From assembly GCF_913064665.1 (NCBI RefSeq), contig NZ_CAJYBT010000008.1, positions 1 through 64,000 on the forward strand: a DNA stretch of 64,000 nt, given 5' to 3'. The translations under genes were made by a program, and so were the position numbers. Below the pieces are notes generated by a model, which was given only the letters and a program-made list of their open reading frames with translations, was not told the DNA's origin and made no database searches. This stretch comes from an uncultured Thioclava sp. (GTDB lineage Bacteria > Pseudomonadota > Alphaproteobacteria > Rhodobacterales > Rhodobacteraceae). Position 1 is the first letter of the stretch; every line of letters starts with the position of its first letter. Of this stretch, positions 9,497 to 19,183 are shown piece after piece.

Positions 9497-10120
9497 ATGG
9501 CGACTCTGCGTATTCTTGTCAGTCTGCTGGCCCTCGCGGCTGGCCCGGCGTCGGCACTGAGTGTGTCCGAGTTGGATGTTGGCGAGTATTCCTCGAACTG
9601 GTCCAGCCCGACGGTGATCGCCAGCGGCACCTCGATGATTACTGGCGTTGGGGCAGCAGGCGACACTGATATCTTCAGGGTTGGCGGTCTGGCCAGCGGC
9701 GCGCAGGTTTTGACGCTGTCTCTGTCGGGCGCGGATGCGTTCACCGGTAGCTATCTGAACGGCGGCGGGTCGATTCGCTACAGTTCCAACCCCTTTTCCT
9801 ATAACTGGGATGGTCTGAATCCCGGCGATTTCGGGATCGCATACGATCCCTATCAGCCGGTCAGTGCTTCTAACAGCTTGACCGACAGTCGCAGCATCAC
9901 TCTGGACAGCAGCTTTGGCGGCACGCTGTATCTGGCGATGATCTTTACCTACGGCAATGCGCCGCTCAGCTATGGCCTCGATCTGTCATCGGCGCTTTTG
10001 CCGTCTGATCCGCTCGTCGAGAGCCCCTCGGCGGTGCCGCTTCCCGCGACAGCGCCGCTTTTGCTGACCGGTTTGGCAGGGCTTTTGCTGATACGTCGGC
10101 GTCAGCATCGCGCGGGATAA
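9497..10120 (+). CDS. VPLPA-CTERM sorting-domain secreted protein
   Basis: 207 residues: an N-terminal signal peptide (hydrophobic stretch ending near GPASA), a Ser/Gly/Asp-rich beta-type body, and a C-terminal tripartite tail with the motif AVPLPA, a hydrophobic helix (APLLLTGLAGLLLI) and a basic end (RRRQHR). That tail is the VPLPA variant of the PEP-CTERM sorting signal, recognised in the family by an exosortase that cleaves near the motif. No exosortase gene is in the window. The body resembles extracellular beta-sandwich domains, but I cannot name one. ATG 9497 was chosen over GTG 9494 because of the GCGAGG site. Confidence 0.85.
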   Translation: MATLRILVSLLALAAGPASALSVSELDVGEYSSNWSSPTVIASGTSMITGVGAAGDTDIFRVGGLASGAQVLTLSLSGADAFTGSYLNGGGSIRYSSNPFSYNWDGLNPGDFGIAYDPYQPVSASNSLTDSRSITLDSSFGGTLYLAMIFTYGNAPLSYGLDLSSALLPSDPLVESPSAVPLPATAPLLLTGLAGLLLIRRRQHRAG

Positions 10121-10200
10121 ATCTTGACGCAGCAAGGTGGAGCGCCGAAATAGAGCGCAAAGCGGCGTTGACCGCCCGTCCTTGATGCGAAGGTTTATCC

Positions 10201-11229
10201 ATGACCCACAAGATCGCCATCCTCGGAGCATCCGGCTACACCGGGGCTGAGCTGGTTCGTCTGATCGCCACCCATCCCGGGATGGAGATTGTGGCCCTGT
10301 CGGGCGAGCGAAAAGCAGGCATGAGCATGGGCGATGTGTTCCCCCATCTGCGCCATCTCGATCTGCCCGATCTGGTCAAGATCGAAGAGATCGATTTCTC
10401 CGGTGTCGATCTGGCGTTTTGTGCGTTGCCTCATGCGACCTCGCAGGCGGTGATCAAAGACTTGCCGCGCGACCTCAAGATCGTTGATCTGAGCGCCGAT
10501 TTCCGGCTGCGCGATCCGGCGGCTTATGAGAAATGGTATGGCAAACCCCATGCCGCGCTCGAGATGCAGAAAGAGGCGGTTTACGGGCTGACCGAATTCT
10601 ATCGTGAGGCGATTCGCGACGCGCGGCTGGTGGCGGGCACGGGGTGTAATGCGGCGGCGGGCCAATATGCGATCCGCCCTTTGATCGAGGCCGGCGTCAT
10701 CGACCTTGATGAAATCATTCTCGATCTGAAAAACGGGGTGTCGGGCGCCGGGCGGGCGCTTAAGGAAAACCTGCTTCATGCTGAACTATCGGGCGGAACC
10801 CACCCCTATTCCGCAGGCGGAACTCACCGTCATATCGGCGAATTCGATCAGGAATTCAGTGCCTTGGCCGGGCGCTCTGTGATGGTGCAATTCACCCCGC
10901 ATCTCGCGCCATTCAATCGCGGTATTCTGGCGACCGCCTATGTGCGCGGTAATGTAGAGGCAATCTATCAGGCTTTGAGTGATCGCTACGCCACTGAACG
11001 TTTCCTAGAGGTGCTACCTTTCGGCGCACTCCCCTCGACACGGTCGGTTACGGGCTCCAATTTTGTTCATATTGGTGTATCAGGGGATCGTATCCCCGGC
11101 CGCGCAACGGTCGTGGTCGCATTGGACAATCTTTGCAAAGGGTCTTCGGGCCAAGCGATGCAGAATGCCAATCTGATGCTAGGGATGGATGAGGCCGAGG
11201 GGCTTATGCTGGCGCCGGTTTTCCCGTAA
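10201..11229 (+). CDS. argC: N-acetyl-gamma-glutamyl-phosphate reductase
   Basis: 342 residues catalysing the NADPH-dependent third step of arginine biosynthesis. The N-terminal Rossmann loop ([12 protein letters not shown]) and the active-site cysteine in [10 protein letters not shown] are visible, with the PFNRGI and HIGVSGDR segments later. The length is normal. No other arginine gene is next to it; it is followed 23 nt later by ccmE. The start is set by an AAGG site before the ATG at 10201. Confidence 0.96.
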   Translation: MTHKIAILGASGYTGAELVRLIATHPGMEIVALSGERKAGMSMGDVFPHLRHLDLPDLVKIEEIDFSGVDLAFCALPHATSQAVIKDLPRDLKIVDLSADFRLRDPAAYEKWYGKPHAALEMQKEAVYGLTEFYREAIRDARLVAGTGCNAAAGQYAIRPLIEAGVIDLDEIILDLKNGVSGAGRALKENLLHAELSGGTHPYSAGGTHRHIGEFDQEFSALAGRSVMVQFTPHLAPFNRGILATAYVRGNVEAIYQALSDRYATERFLEVLPFGALPSTRSVTGSNFVHIGVSGDRIPGRATVVVALDNLCKGSSGQAMQNANLMLGMDEAEGLMLAPVFP

Positions 11230-11252
11230 GATCGGGGCGAGGAGGAGAGACG

Positions 11253-11696
11253 ATGAAGAGCCTTAAGAAGAAACGCCGTATTCAGGTGCTGGCCGTGGCC
11301 GCACTGGCCTTGGTCGTCGCGACCGGGACGATCGGGTATTCGATGCGCAATGGCATCAACTTCTTCCGCGCCCCCTCACAGCTTGCGACCGAGCCGCCCA
11401 AACCGGGTGAGGTGTTCCGCTTGGGCGGGCTGGTCGAGAAGGGCACTCTCAAGCGCGGTCAGGGCGAGGTCATCACATTTTCCGTCACCGATGGAGGCGC
11501 GACCGTTCCGGTGAAATTTGCGGGCGTTCTGCCAGACCTGTTCAAAGAAGGTCAGGGCATGATCGGCACCGGTCAAATGGAAGGGGGCACCTTTGTCGCC
11601 TCTGAAATTTTGGCCAAGCATGACGAGAATTACATGCCTAAGGAAGTGATCGACGCGCTCAAAGAGCAAGGTGTCTATGAGGCGCCGACGTCGTAA
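11253..11696 (+). CDS. ccmE: Cytochrome c maturation haem chaperone CcmE
   Basis: 147 residues: a short basic N-terminus, one membrane helix (about residues 10-29), then a periplasmic OB-fold domain. His123 of the AKHDENYMP motif is the residue that binds haem covalently in the family, with Tyr127 as ligand. CcmE receives haem from CcmC/CcmD and hands it to the CcmFH ligase. No other ccm gene is in the window, so ccmE stands alone here next to argC. A GAGGAGAG ribosome site precedes the ATG. Confidence 0.96.
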   Translation: MKSLKKKRRIQVLAVAALALVVATGTIGYSMRNGINFFRAPSQLATEPPKPGEVFRLGGLVEKGTLKRGQGEVITFSVTDGGATVPVKFAGVLPDLFKEGQGMIGTGQMEGGTFVASEILAKHDENYMPKEVIDALKEQGVYEAPTS

Positions 11697-11720
11697 TCTT
11701 ACGCTGATTGCATGCCCAGC

Positions 11721-11743
11721 GCGCGCTGCCTTGCGCGCCTTTT
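11721..11743 (+). terminator. Weak intrinsic terminator of ccmE
   Basis: A 6-bp GCGCGC stem with loop TGCCTT is followed by a short T tract (TTTT after one C). It separates ccmE from the lysis genes, which suggests the latter have their own promoter. Confidence 0.55.
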
Positions 11744-11756
11744 AACCCATAATTGC
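11742..11756. promoter_or_regulatory. Degenerate CtrA-like site before the lysis genes
   Basis: TTAA, seven bases, then TTGC: the first half matches the CtrA consensus fully, the second in two of four positions. It lies 35 nt before the endolysin ATG. In Rhodobacter, GTA and lysis genes depend on the CckA-ChpT-CtrA pathway, which makes the position interesting, but the match alone is weak. Confidence 0.25.
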
Positions 11757-11790
11757 AAGCCTGTCGCCGTTGTCAAAACGGGGATAGGCC

Positions 11791-12402
11791 ATGAAATCTG
11801 TCACGCAGATTGCGCAAGATATCGTTGCGCGCGAAGGCGGTTACGTCAATGACCCGGATGATCCGGGCGGGGCGACGAAATTCGGGGTCACGCTGGCCAC
11901 GTTGCAGCGGCTCAAGCTTGATCAGACGGGCGATGGGCGCGTCGATGAGATGGATGTGCGCGCGCTCAGCCGCGAACAGGCCGTCGAGATTTTCATCAAA
12001 CATTACTTCGAAGAACCGCTGATCAAACGGCTGCCCGGTGCGCTCCAACCCTCGGTGTTCGATATGTATGTGAACGCGGGTGGCAATGCGATTGTGGTAT
12101 TGCAGCGGCTCTTGAATGACATGGGCCAGCGCGTGGTGGTGGATGGCGTGATCGGCCCGCAAACGATTGCCGCGGCTGAACTGGCACAGGCCGCAGCGCC
12201 GGGCTATTTGGTGGATGCCTACGGGATCGCGCGGCGCAATTACTACTACCGCGTCGCTGATGCGCGCCCTGCCAGCCGCAAATATGCCACCACGCGCGCG
12301 GGCACCAAGGGTGGCTGGATCCTGCGCGCCGAGGAATTTGTCTCGCCACGCTTTCGACTGACCGAGAGCGAGCATCGCAAGCGGGTGGCGCAATGGGCGT
12401 GA
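11791..12402 (+). CDS. GH108-type endolysin, GTA lysis protein
   Basis: 203 residues. The N-terminal glycoside hydrolase 108 domain has the catalytic REGGYVNDPDDPGG motif (Glu15), KFGVT and the FDMYVNAG segment. A C-terminal peptidoglycan-binding-type region includes the GVIGPQT motif. The family cuts the glycan chain of peptidoglycan. There is no signal peptide, so export would rely on the holin encoded next, whose ATG overlaps this gene by 10 nt. In Rhodobacter capsulatus a comparable endolysin/holin pair (rcc00555/rcc00556) outside the main GTA cluster releases GTA particles. That role is inferred here. Confidence 0.88.
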   Translation: MKSVTQIAQDIVAREGGYVNDPDDPGGATKFGVTLATLQRLKLDQTGDGRVDEMDVRALSREQAVEIFIKHYFEEPLIKRLPGALQPSVFDMYVNAGGNAIVVLQRLLNDMGQRVVVDGVIGPQTIAAAELAQAAAPGYLVDAYGIARRNYYYRVADARPASRKYATTRAGTKGGWILRAEEFVSPRFRLTESEHRKRVAQWA

Positions 12403-12881
12403 TCGACAAGCTGATTGGTGGGGCAGGGGCGGCCAAGGCTGTGGGGGATGCCGCGACCTCGGTGGCTGAGGTGTTCGTGCCCAACGCCACGAAAAAACTT
12501 GAAGCGGCGCAGGCTGCCTATATTGCGGCGCTGCAAGAACATGGGGCGGAATTCGAGTATGTCCGCCCCGGCGTGTTTGACCGAATCGTAAACGGGATCA
12601 ACCGGTTGCCGCGCCCGGTGCTGGCCTTTGGGATTGTCGGGCTATTCGTCTATGCGATGATTGATCCCGTCGGATTTGCGCAGCGTATGGTCGGGCTGAA
12701 CTATGTCCCCGAACCGCTGTGGTGGCTGTTGGGCGCCGTGGTGAGCTTTTATTTCGGGGCGCGCGAGGCGTTTTACTTCCGCATGAACAAAAGCGTGGCG
12801 CCACCCTCTGCGCTCAAGGCGGCCGCTGCGCCCGAAGATAACGCCGCGCTGTCAGCATGGCGCGCGGGAGGGGCAGGCTAG
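12393..12881 (+). CDS. GTA-type holin (3TM family)
   Basis: 162 residues of the GTA holin type. There is an N-terminal Ala/Gly-rich amphipathic segment, a soluble helix (AQAAYIAALQEHGAEFE), and two clear membrane helices near residues 75-92 and 108-125 (LWWLLGAVVSFYFGAREAFYF is the second). It overlaps the endolysin by 10 nt, a strong sign of one lysis cassette. The family makes lesions that let the endolysin reach the wall. No capsid, portal or tail gene lies nearby, so this is not a resident prophage. Function is by family and context. Confidence 0.82.
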   Translation: MGVIDKLIGGAGAAKAVGDAATSVAEVFVPNATKKLEAAQAAYIAALQEHGAEFEYVRPGVFDRIVNGINRLPRPVLAFGIVGLFVYAMIDPVGFAQRMVGLNYVPEPLWWLLGAVVSFYFGAREAFYFRMNKSVAPPSALKAAAAPEDNAALSAWRAGGAG

Positions 12882-12914
12882 GCACGCCCGCTTCCTGTGA
12901 GCGCCACATATGAC

Positions 12915-12948
12915 AAAGCCGCGCCGGGGTGACCCACGGCGCGGCTTT
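12915..12948. terminator. Bidirectional terminator between holin and rpmJ
   Basis: An 11-bp stem AAAGCCGCGCC/GGCGCGGCTTT with a 12-nt loop, flanked by A and T residues inside the stem ends. It stands between the stops of two convergent genes, so it can serve both. Confidence 0.75.
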
Positions 12949-12969
12949 ATACGTTAGGCTCGGTCTGCT

Positions 12970-13095
12970 TCAGCCCTGACGGGCTTTGAAGCGACGCTGC
13001 GTCTTGTTGATCACATAGACGCGGCCCTTACGGCGCACGACCTGGCAATCGCGATGACGCTGCTTGAGCGAGCGGAGCGAGTTACGGACCTTCAT
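12970..13095 (-). CDS. rpmJ: Ribosomal protein bL36
   Basis: 41 residues, very basic, beginning [11 protein letters not shown] and ending QRRFKARQG, the pattern of the large-subunit protein bL36. It has a single Cys (DCQVV) rather than the four-ligand zinc set, so it is the zinc-independent (C-minus) form, slightly longer than the zinc form, as usual in alphaproteobacteria. An AGGAGAAG ribosome site lies before the ATG. It follows tRNA-Val in the same direction, after that gene's terminator. Confidence 0.93.
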   Translation of the reverse strand: MKVRNSLRSLKQRHRDCQVVRRKGRVYVINKTQRRFKARQG

Positions 13096-13130
13096 TGGTC
13101 TTCTCCTATTCGCGGCGCGCGTGCGCCTTG

Positions 13131-13158
13131 AAAAACGAAGCCCCCGAACACCGGGGGC
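13131..13158 (-). terminator. Terminator of tRNA-Val
   Basis: A 7-bp stem GCCCCCG/CGGGGGC with a 5-nt loop (13140-13158). On the minus strand a T run (complement of the A-run 13131-13135) follows shortly after. It lies 10 nt beyond the tRNA 3' end. Confidence 0.75.
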
Positions 13159-13168
13159 GGTGAATCGA

Positions 13169-13243
13169 TGGTGGGCGGTACTGGGATCGAACCAGTGGCC
13201 ACTACGATGTCAACGTAGTGCTCTACCGCTGAGCTAACCGCCC
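13169..13243 (-). tRNA. tRNA-Val (GAC)
   Basis: A full cloverleaf on the minus strand: acceptor GGGCGGT/ACCGCCC, D-arm with AGCTCAGCGGTAGAGC, anticodon stem CTACG/CGTAG around the loop TTGACAT (anticodon GAC), T-arm with GGTTCGATCC, and an encoded CCA end at 13169-13171. The length is 75 nt with no variable-arm extension. Confidence 0.97.
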
Positions 13244-13277
13244 ACAGCCGTTCGACCCCGTTTCATCGCCCCGATCA

Positions 13278-13283
13278 TGTCAA
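13278..13283 (-). promoter_or_regulatory. Likely -35 box of the tRNA-Val promoter
   Basis: An exact TTGACA on the minus strand lies 35 nt before the mature tRNA 5' end. No good -10 hexamer is visible at the right distance, so only the -35 part is supported. Confidence 0.4.
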
Positions 13284-13426
13284 TATCCCGAAGGGTAATT
13301 GAACAAACCGAAGGGCGCGGGATCGCGTCGGTCTGGGGGTCTATAAAAGGAGTCGAAACGGCTTTCAAGGGGGATTTGGCTACAAAGCGATCCGGTGTAA
13401 GCTCTGGCGCATCATCGCGAGGCTCC

Positions 13427-14308
13427 ATGACCGAAAAACCACATCACCCAGACCCGCATTCTGTATCGGCCTTCACGCTTTTGCCCCCTCAGAGCGCGCA
13501 GACTGCGGTGATCTTTGCCTCACCGCATTCCGGCGCGCATTACCCTGAGAGCCTGCAACGGCGGTCTGTGTTGAATATGATGCAGTTGCGGTCGTCTGAA
13601 GACGCGTTTGTGGATCGCTTGCTGGCATCAGCGCCTCGCTATGGTGCGGCGGTGATTGCGGCGCAATATCCGCGCGCATGGGTCGATCTGAATCGGGCCG
13701 AAGATGAACTTGATTCGGCGTTGATCGCAGGGCTGGAGCGCTCGCATCCCGGTCCGCGTGTTGCCGCTGGGCTGGGGGTGATTCCGCGGGTAGTCTCGGG
13801 CGGCCGGGCGATCTATCGCGGCAAGATTGCCCAGATCGAGGTGGCGGCGCGTCTCAACCATGTCTGGCGGCCCTATCATGCGGCCTTGGGCGATCTGTTG
13901 ACGCAGACCCATCAGCGCCAAGGTCAGGCGATTTTGATTGATGTGCATTCGATGCCCTCAGAGGCGTTGGACAGTTTGGGCGCACGCCGCCCCAGGATCG
14001 TTCTGGGTGATCGCTATGGGGCCTCGGCGGCGCGCCCCTTGGTGGCGCAAATCGAGTCGGTCTTTGCCGCAGAGGGCTTGGCCGTGTCGCGCAACACCCC
14101 CTTTGCGGGGGCGTATATTACGCAGCGCTACGGGCGGCCGCGCGACAATATCCATGTCGTGCAAATCGAGATCGACCGCGCGCTCTATATGGACGAGGAG
14201 CGCGTCGAGCCCAGTGAAGATTTCCACGCCTTTAGCGCCTTGATGGAGCGCGCCATCGCACAAATCTGTGCCATCGGCGCGCAACCCATGCGTATGGCCG
14301 CTGAATAG
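13427..14308 (+). CDS. N-formylglutamate amidohydrolase family protein
   Basis: 293 residues. The N-terminal part has FASPHSGAHYPE, the metal-binding HSG segment of the N-formylglutamate amidohydrolase family, and later DVHSMP and RNTPFAGAYITQRYGRP, also typical. Such enzymes hydrolyse N-formyl-L-glutamate in the last step of one histidine degradation route, but the family also includes members of unknown substrate, and no hut gene is nearby. The frame is open to 13277; ATG 13427 is preferred because a GCGAGG site precedes it and the upstream part looks non-coding. Confidence 0.85.
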   Translation: MTEKPHHPDPHSVSAFTLLPPQSAQTAVIFASPHSGAHYPESLQRRSVLNMMQLRSSEDAFVDRLLASAPRYGAAVIAAQYPRAWVDLNRAEDELDSALIAGLERSHPGPRVAAGLGVIPRVVSGGRAIYRGKIAQIEVAARLNHVWRPYHAALGDLLTQTHQRQGQAILIDVHSMPSEALDSLGARRPRIVLGDRYGASAARPLVAQIESVFAAEGLAVSRNTPFAGAYITQRYGRPRDNIHVVQIEIDRALYMDEERVEPSEDFHAFSALMERAIAQICAIGAQPMRMAAE

Positions 14309-14314
14309 GCGGTT

Positions 14315-14620
14315 CTAGGCTGCGTAAAGCGCCTTGACCTCGCGAGCCAGTTTCTCAGATGCGACATCAGATGGTCAGATGATGGCATGAAATCCGCCGC
14401 GAGAAGCTGCGTGGCTAAACCGTCATTGCGCTGCGCAACCGCACTGATTTTCTTCGCAGCAGTTTGCGGGAGGGCATGGTGCAAGCGGTTGATTTCGCGA
14501 AATTTCGCGTCTTCACGGGTGGCTGAGCAATCCCGAAGCCACCCTCGCCTTTAGCTCAATCTTCCCAGGGGCATGCGGCCCGGTCGCGGTGCGCAGCGCA
14601 TCATCAAGAGGTTTGCTCAT
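14315..14620 (-). pseudogene. Frameshifted remnant of a small unknown gene
   Basis: The ATG at 14620 follows a GAAGGGCGGA ribosome site and starts MSKPLDDALRTATGP, which runs 35 codons to a stop. Reading continues sensibly in the +1 frame from 14520 (TREDAKFREINRLHHALP, then AVAQRNDGLATQLLAADFMP). It then moves to a third frame (PSDVASEKLAREVKALYAA, stop at 14315). Removing one C near 14521 and the 11 bases 14370-14380, which sit between CCATC copies, restores a single protein of about 97 residues. I do not recognise the family. Confidence 0.6.
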
Positions 14621-14691
14621 AGATCCGCCCTTCGCATGTCGTCTGGCGATGGTGCGTATCGGGGGGTGAAGATCGCGTAAAGATTTCCAGA

Positions 14692-15969
14692 TCAGCCCGA
14701 ATTTTTATCTTTCGCAGTTAGTCCGCGCCCGGTGTTGATCGCCGTGTCGCCAAAGCGCGCGCGAATCGCATCTGCGGCGCGTTCAGCGCCCGCGCGTTTG
14801 CTGGCCTGCGGATCAAGCAGATCGCCCACCGGATCACGCCCATCTGCGGCGCAAAGGTCTGAAAATCCGATCCCGATCAAGCGATAGGCCATGGCGGGCG
14901 GCAGCGCATTAAACAGGCGCTCGCCCGCGCGATACAGCGTGTCGGCCAACTGGCTTGGCTCTTCAAGCTGGGTTTGCCGCGTGAGCGAGGAAAAATCGGC
15001 GCGCTTGAGTTTGAGCGTAACGGTGCGCCCGGCAATTTCGCGCGCTTTCATACGTGCCGAGACCTTTTGCGACATGTGCCAAAGCTGGGCCAAAAGCTCT
15101 GCGCGTTCGGTCATATCCGTGGCGAAAGTGGTCTCGTTGGACACCGATTTGATGGGCGCATCGGGGGTGATTTGACGGTTGTCACGCCCATGTGCCAACT
15201 CAAATAGCCGCGCCCCGGTTACGCCAAACCGCGCAACCAGCCGATCCTGACCCGCGCGGCGAATATCGGCCAGCGTGCGGATGCCAGCGCGCCCCAAAGC
15301 CGTACGCGTTGCCGCCCCGACTCCCCATAAAATCCCCACCGGCTTGTCATGCAGAAAGGTCTCGGTATCGGCCCGTCCGATCACCGAAAACCCGCGCGGC
15401 TTATCAAGATCCGAGGCGATCTTGGCGAGAAACTTGTTATGCGACAGTCCAACCGATGCACTGACGCCCACCTCGGTTTCAATCGCGCGCGCCAGCCGGG
15501 CCATTTGCAGCGCCGGGGGGGCGTTGTGCAGCTTGGTGGTGCCGGTCAGATCAAGAAAGGCCTCATCCAGCGAGAGCGGCTCAATCTGTGGGGTAAGCGC
15601 CGCCATCCGGGCGCGAATCTGGCGCGAGACGGCAACGTAATGATCCATGCGCGGCTTGATGATCACCGCATCGGGGCACAGTTTGCGCGCCTGAAACATC
15701 GGCATCGCCGAGCGTACACCCGAAATTCGCGCGATATAGCAGCAGGTGGTGACCACACCCCGCGTGCCGCCCCCCACGATCACTGGCTTCGCGCTCAGCG
15801 AGGGATCATCGCGCTTTTCGACCGACGCATAAAAACTGTCGCAGTCAATATGCGCGATCGACAGCTCGAACAGTTCGGGATGGGATAGGATGCGTGTGCG
15901 CGCACAGTGCGGGCAGCGCGGGGGCGCGTGCTCGAAAGTGGCTAGGCAATCTCGGCAAAGTGCGGGCAT
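14692..15969 (-). CDS. dinB: DNA polymerase IV with N-terminal zinc ribbon
   Basis: 425 residues of a Y-family translesion polymerase. The catalytic acids are in HIDCDSFYASVE and SLDEAFLDL. The palm and fingers are followed by the thumb (GVGAATRTALGRAG helix-hairpin-helix) and a little-finger domain containing SNETTFATD. Ahead of the core is a 30-residue extension with four cysteines (Cys5, Cys8, Cys19, Cys22, CxxC-CxxC), which looks like a small zinc ribbon and is absent from E. coli DinB. A second dinB-type protein without it could exist elsewhere in the genome. Confidence 0.95.
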   Translation of the reverse strand: MPALCRDCLATFEHAPPRCPHCARTRILSHPELFELSIAHIDCDSFYASVEKRDDPSLSAKPVIVGGGTRGVVTTCCYIARISGVRSAMPMFQARKLCPDAVIIKPRMDHYVAVSRQIRARMAALTPQIEPLSLDEAFLDLTGTTKLHNAPPALQMARLARAIETEVGVSASVGLSHNKFLAKIASDLDKPRGFSVIGRADTETFLHDKPVGILWGVGAATRTALGRAGIRTLADIRRAGQDRLVARFGVTGARLFELAHGRDNRQITPDAPIKSVSNETTFATDMTERAELLAQLWHMSQKVSARMKAREIAGRTVTLKLKRADFSSLTRQTQLEEPSQLADTLYRAGERLFNALPPAMAYRLIGIGFSDLCAADGRDPVGDLLDPQASKRAGAERAADAIRARFGDTAINTGRGLTAKDKNSG

Positions 15970-16016
15970 GCCTCAGACATTCTCCAAGCCGATCTTTTAC
16001 GTCATCTTCCTCTTGA

Positions 16017-16056
16017 CGCAAATATCCCGAGGGGTCCGGGGGGCAGAGCCCCCCGG
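16017..16056. repeat. REP-like element with 9-bp hairpin
   Basis: AAATATCCCGAGGGGT runs into a perfect 9-bp hairpin, CCGGGGGGC-AGA-GCCCCCCGG (16036-16056), next to the clpB stop. AATATCCCGAAGGGT also occurs at 13282-13296 (14 of 15 matching). I recall similar extragenic sequences in Rhodobacteraceae genomes. It may also end clpB transcripts, though no T run follows. Confidence 0.5.
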
Positions 16057-16066
16057 CTGGTTTCCT

Positions 16067-18688
<2,622 letters not shown>

Positions 18689-18765
18689 CGGTCTCTCCTT
18701 TTTGATAAAGCCCCCGGAAAATTTCGGGCCCTGAAAAGGCACCCACTGGCCGGGTCTCGAACAAG

Positions 18766-18794
18766 AAATGGGCTCGGGGCAGGGGCGCTTCAAG
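18766..18794 (-). promoter_or_regulatory. Heat-shock (RpoH) promoter of clpB
   Basis: On the minus strand CTTGAAG is followed after 14 bases by GCCCATTT. The RpoH consensus is CTTGAAA and CCCCATnT with 13-15 bases between, so only one base differs in each box. It lies about 78 nt before the clpB start. Confidence 0.82.
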
Positions 18795-18902
18795 AGGATA
18801 TCGCGCGGCGGACCCGGAAATTTCGTCGCAGTTGGAAACCAATTGGTAAGCATTGGCGTTTACCTTGGGACAACCATGATCACCCGCTTGGAGATAGGTC
18901 AC

Positions 18903-19112
18903 ATGCACCATGCCAGCGCCGCCCATATTGCCCACCTTATCTATAACGCCGCGCAGCGCCAATTTGAAGCGGTGGTGGAATTTTTCACCCCCGGACTGGC
19001 GCAACCGCTGCGCATTCCCGTTCTTGTTGAGGCAAACGAACGCATCAGTTACGGTCAACTCGCCCGCGCGCTGACGCGCGAGGCGCAGCGTCGCGGCATC
19101 GGTGGGCTGTAA
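18903..19112 (+). CDS. Small conserved-looking hypothetical protein
   Basis: 69 residues from the ATG at 18903 (MHHASAAHIAHLIYNAAQ), or 78 from the ATG at 18876. GGAGATAGG lies 9 nt before the later ATG, which I prefer. The protein is helical and soluble, with a hydrophobic middle (LRIPVLVEANERISYGQLA) and a basic C-terminus. I do not recognise it. It is divergent from clpB and 71 nt upstream of pyrF in the same direction, so it could share a transcript with pyrF. Confidence 0.6.
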   Translation: MHHASAAHIAHLIYNAAQRQFEAVVEFFTPGLAQPLRIPVLVEANERISYGQLARALTREAQRRGIGGL

Positions 19113-19183
19113 ACGCTGCAGCTGCGCTTGACCTAGGCGCGATTGCCCCCCATCAGGGGGCGACCCGCGAAAGGAGCGCCCTG

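Noticed and set aside
11791-12881. The lysis pair as part of a prophage
   Set aside because: No integrase, terminase, portal, capsid or tail gene is present in the window; ccmE and rpmJ flank it.
19144-19160. GCCCCC/GGGGGC hairpin before pyrF as terminator or riboswitch
   Set aside because: Six-bp stem without T run or other conserved structure; near the ribosome site but no clear role.
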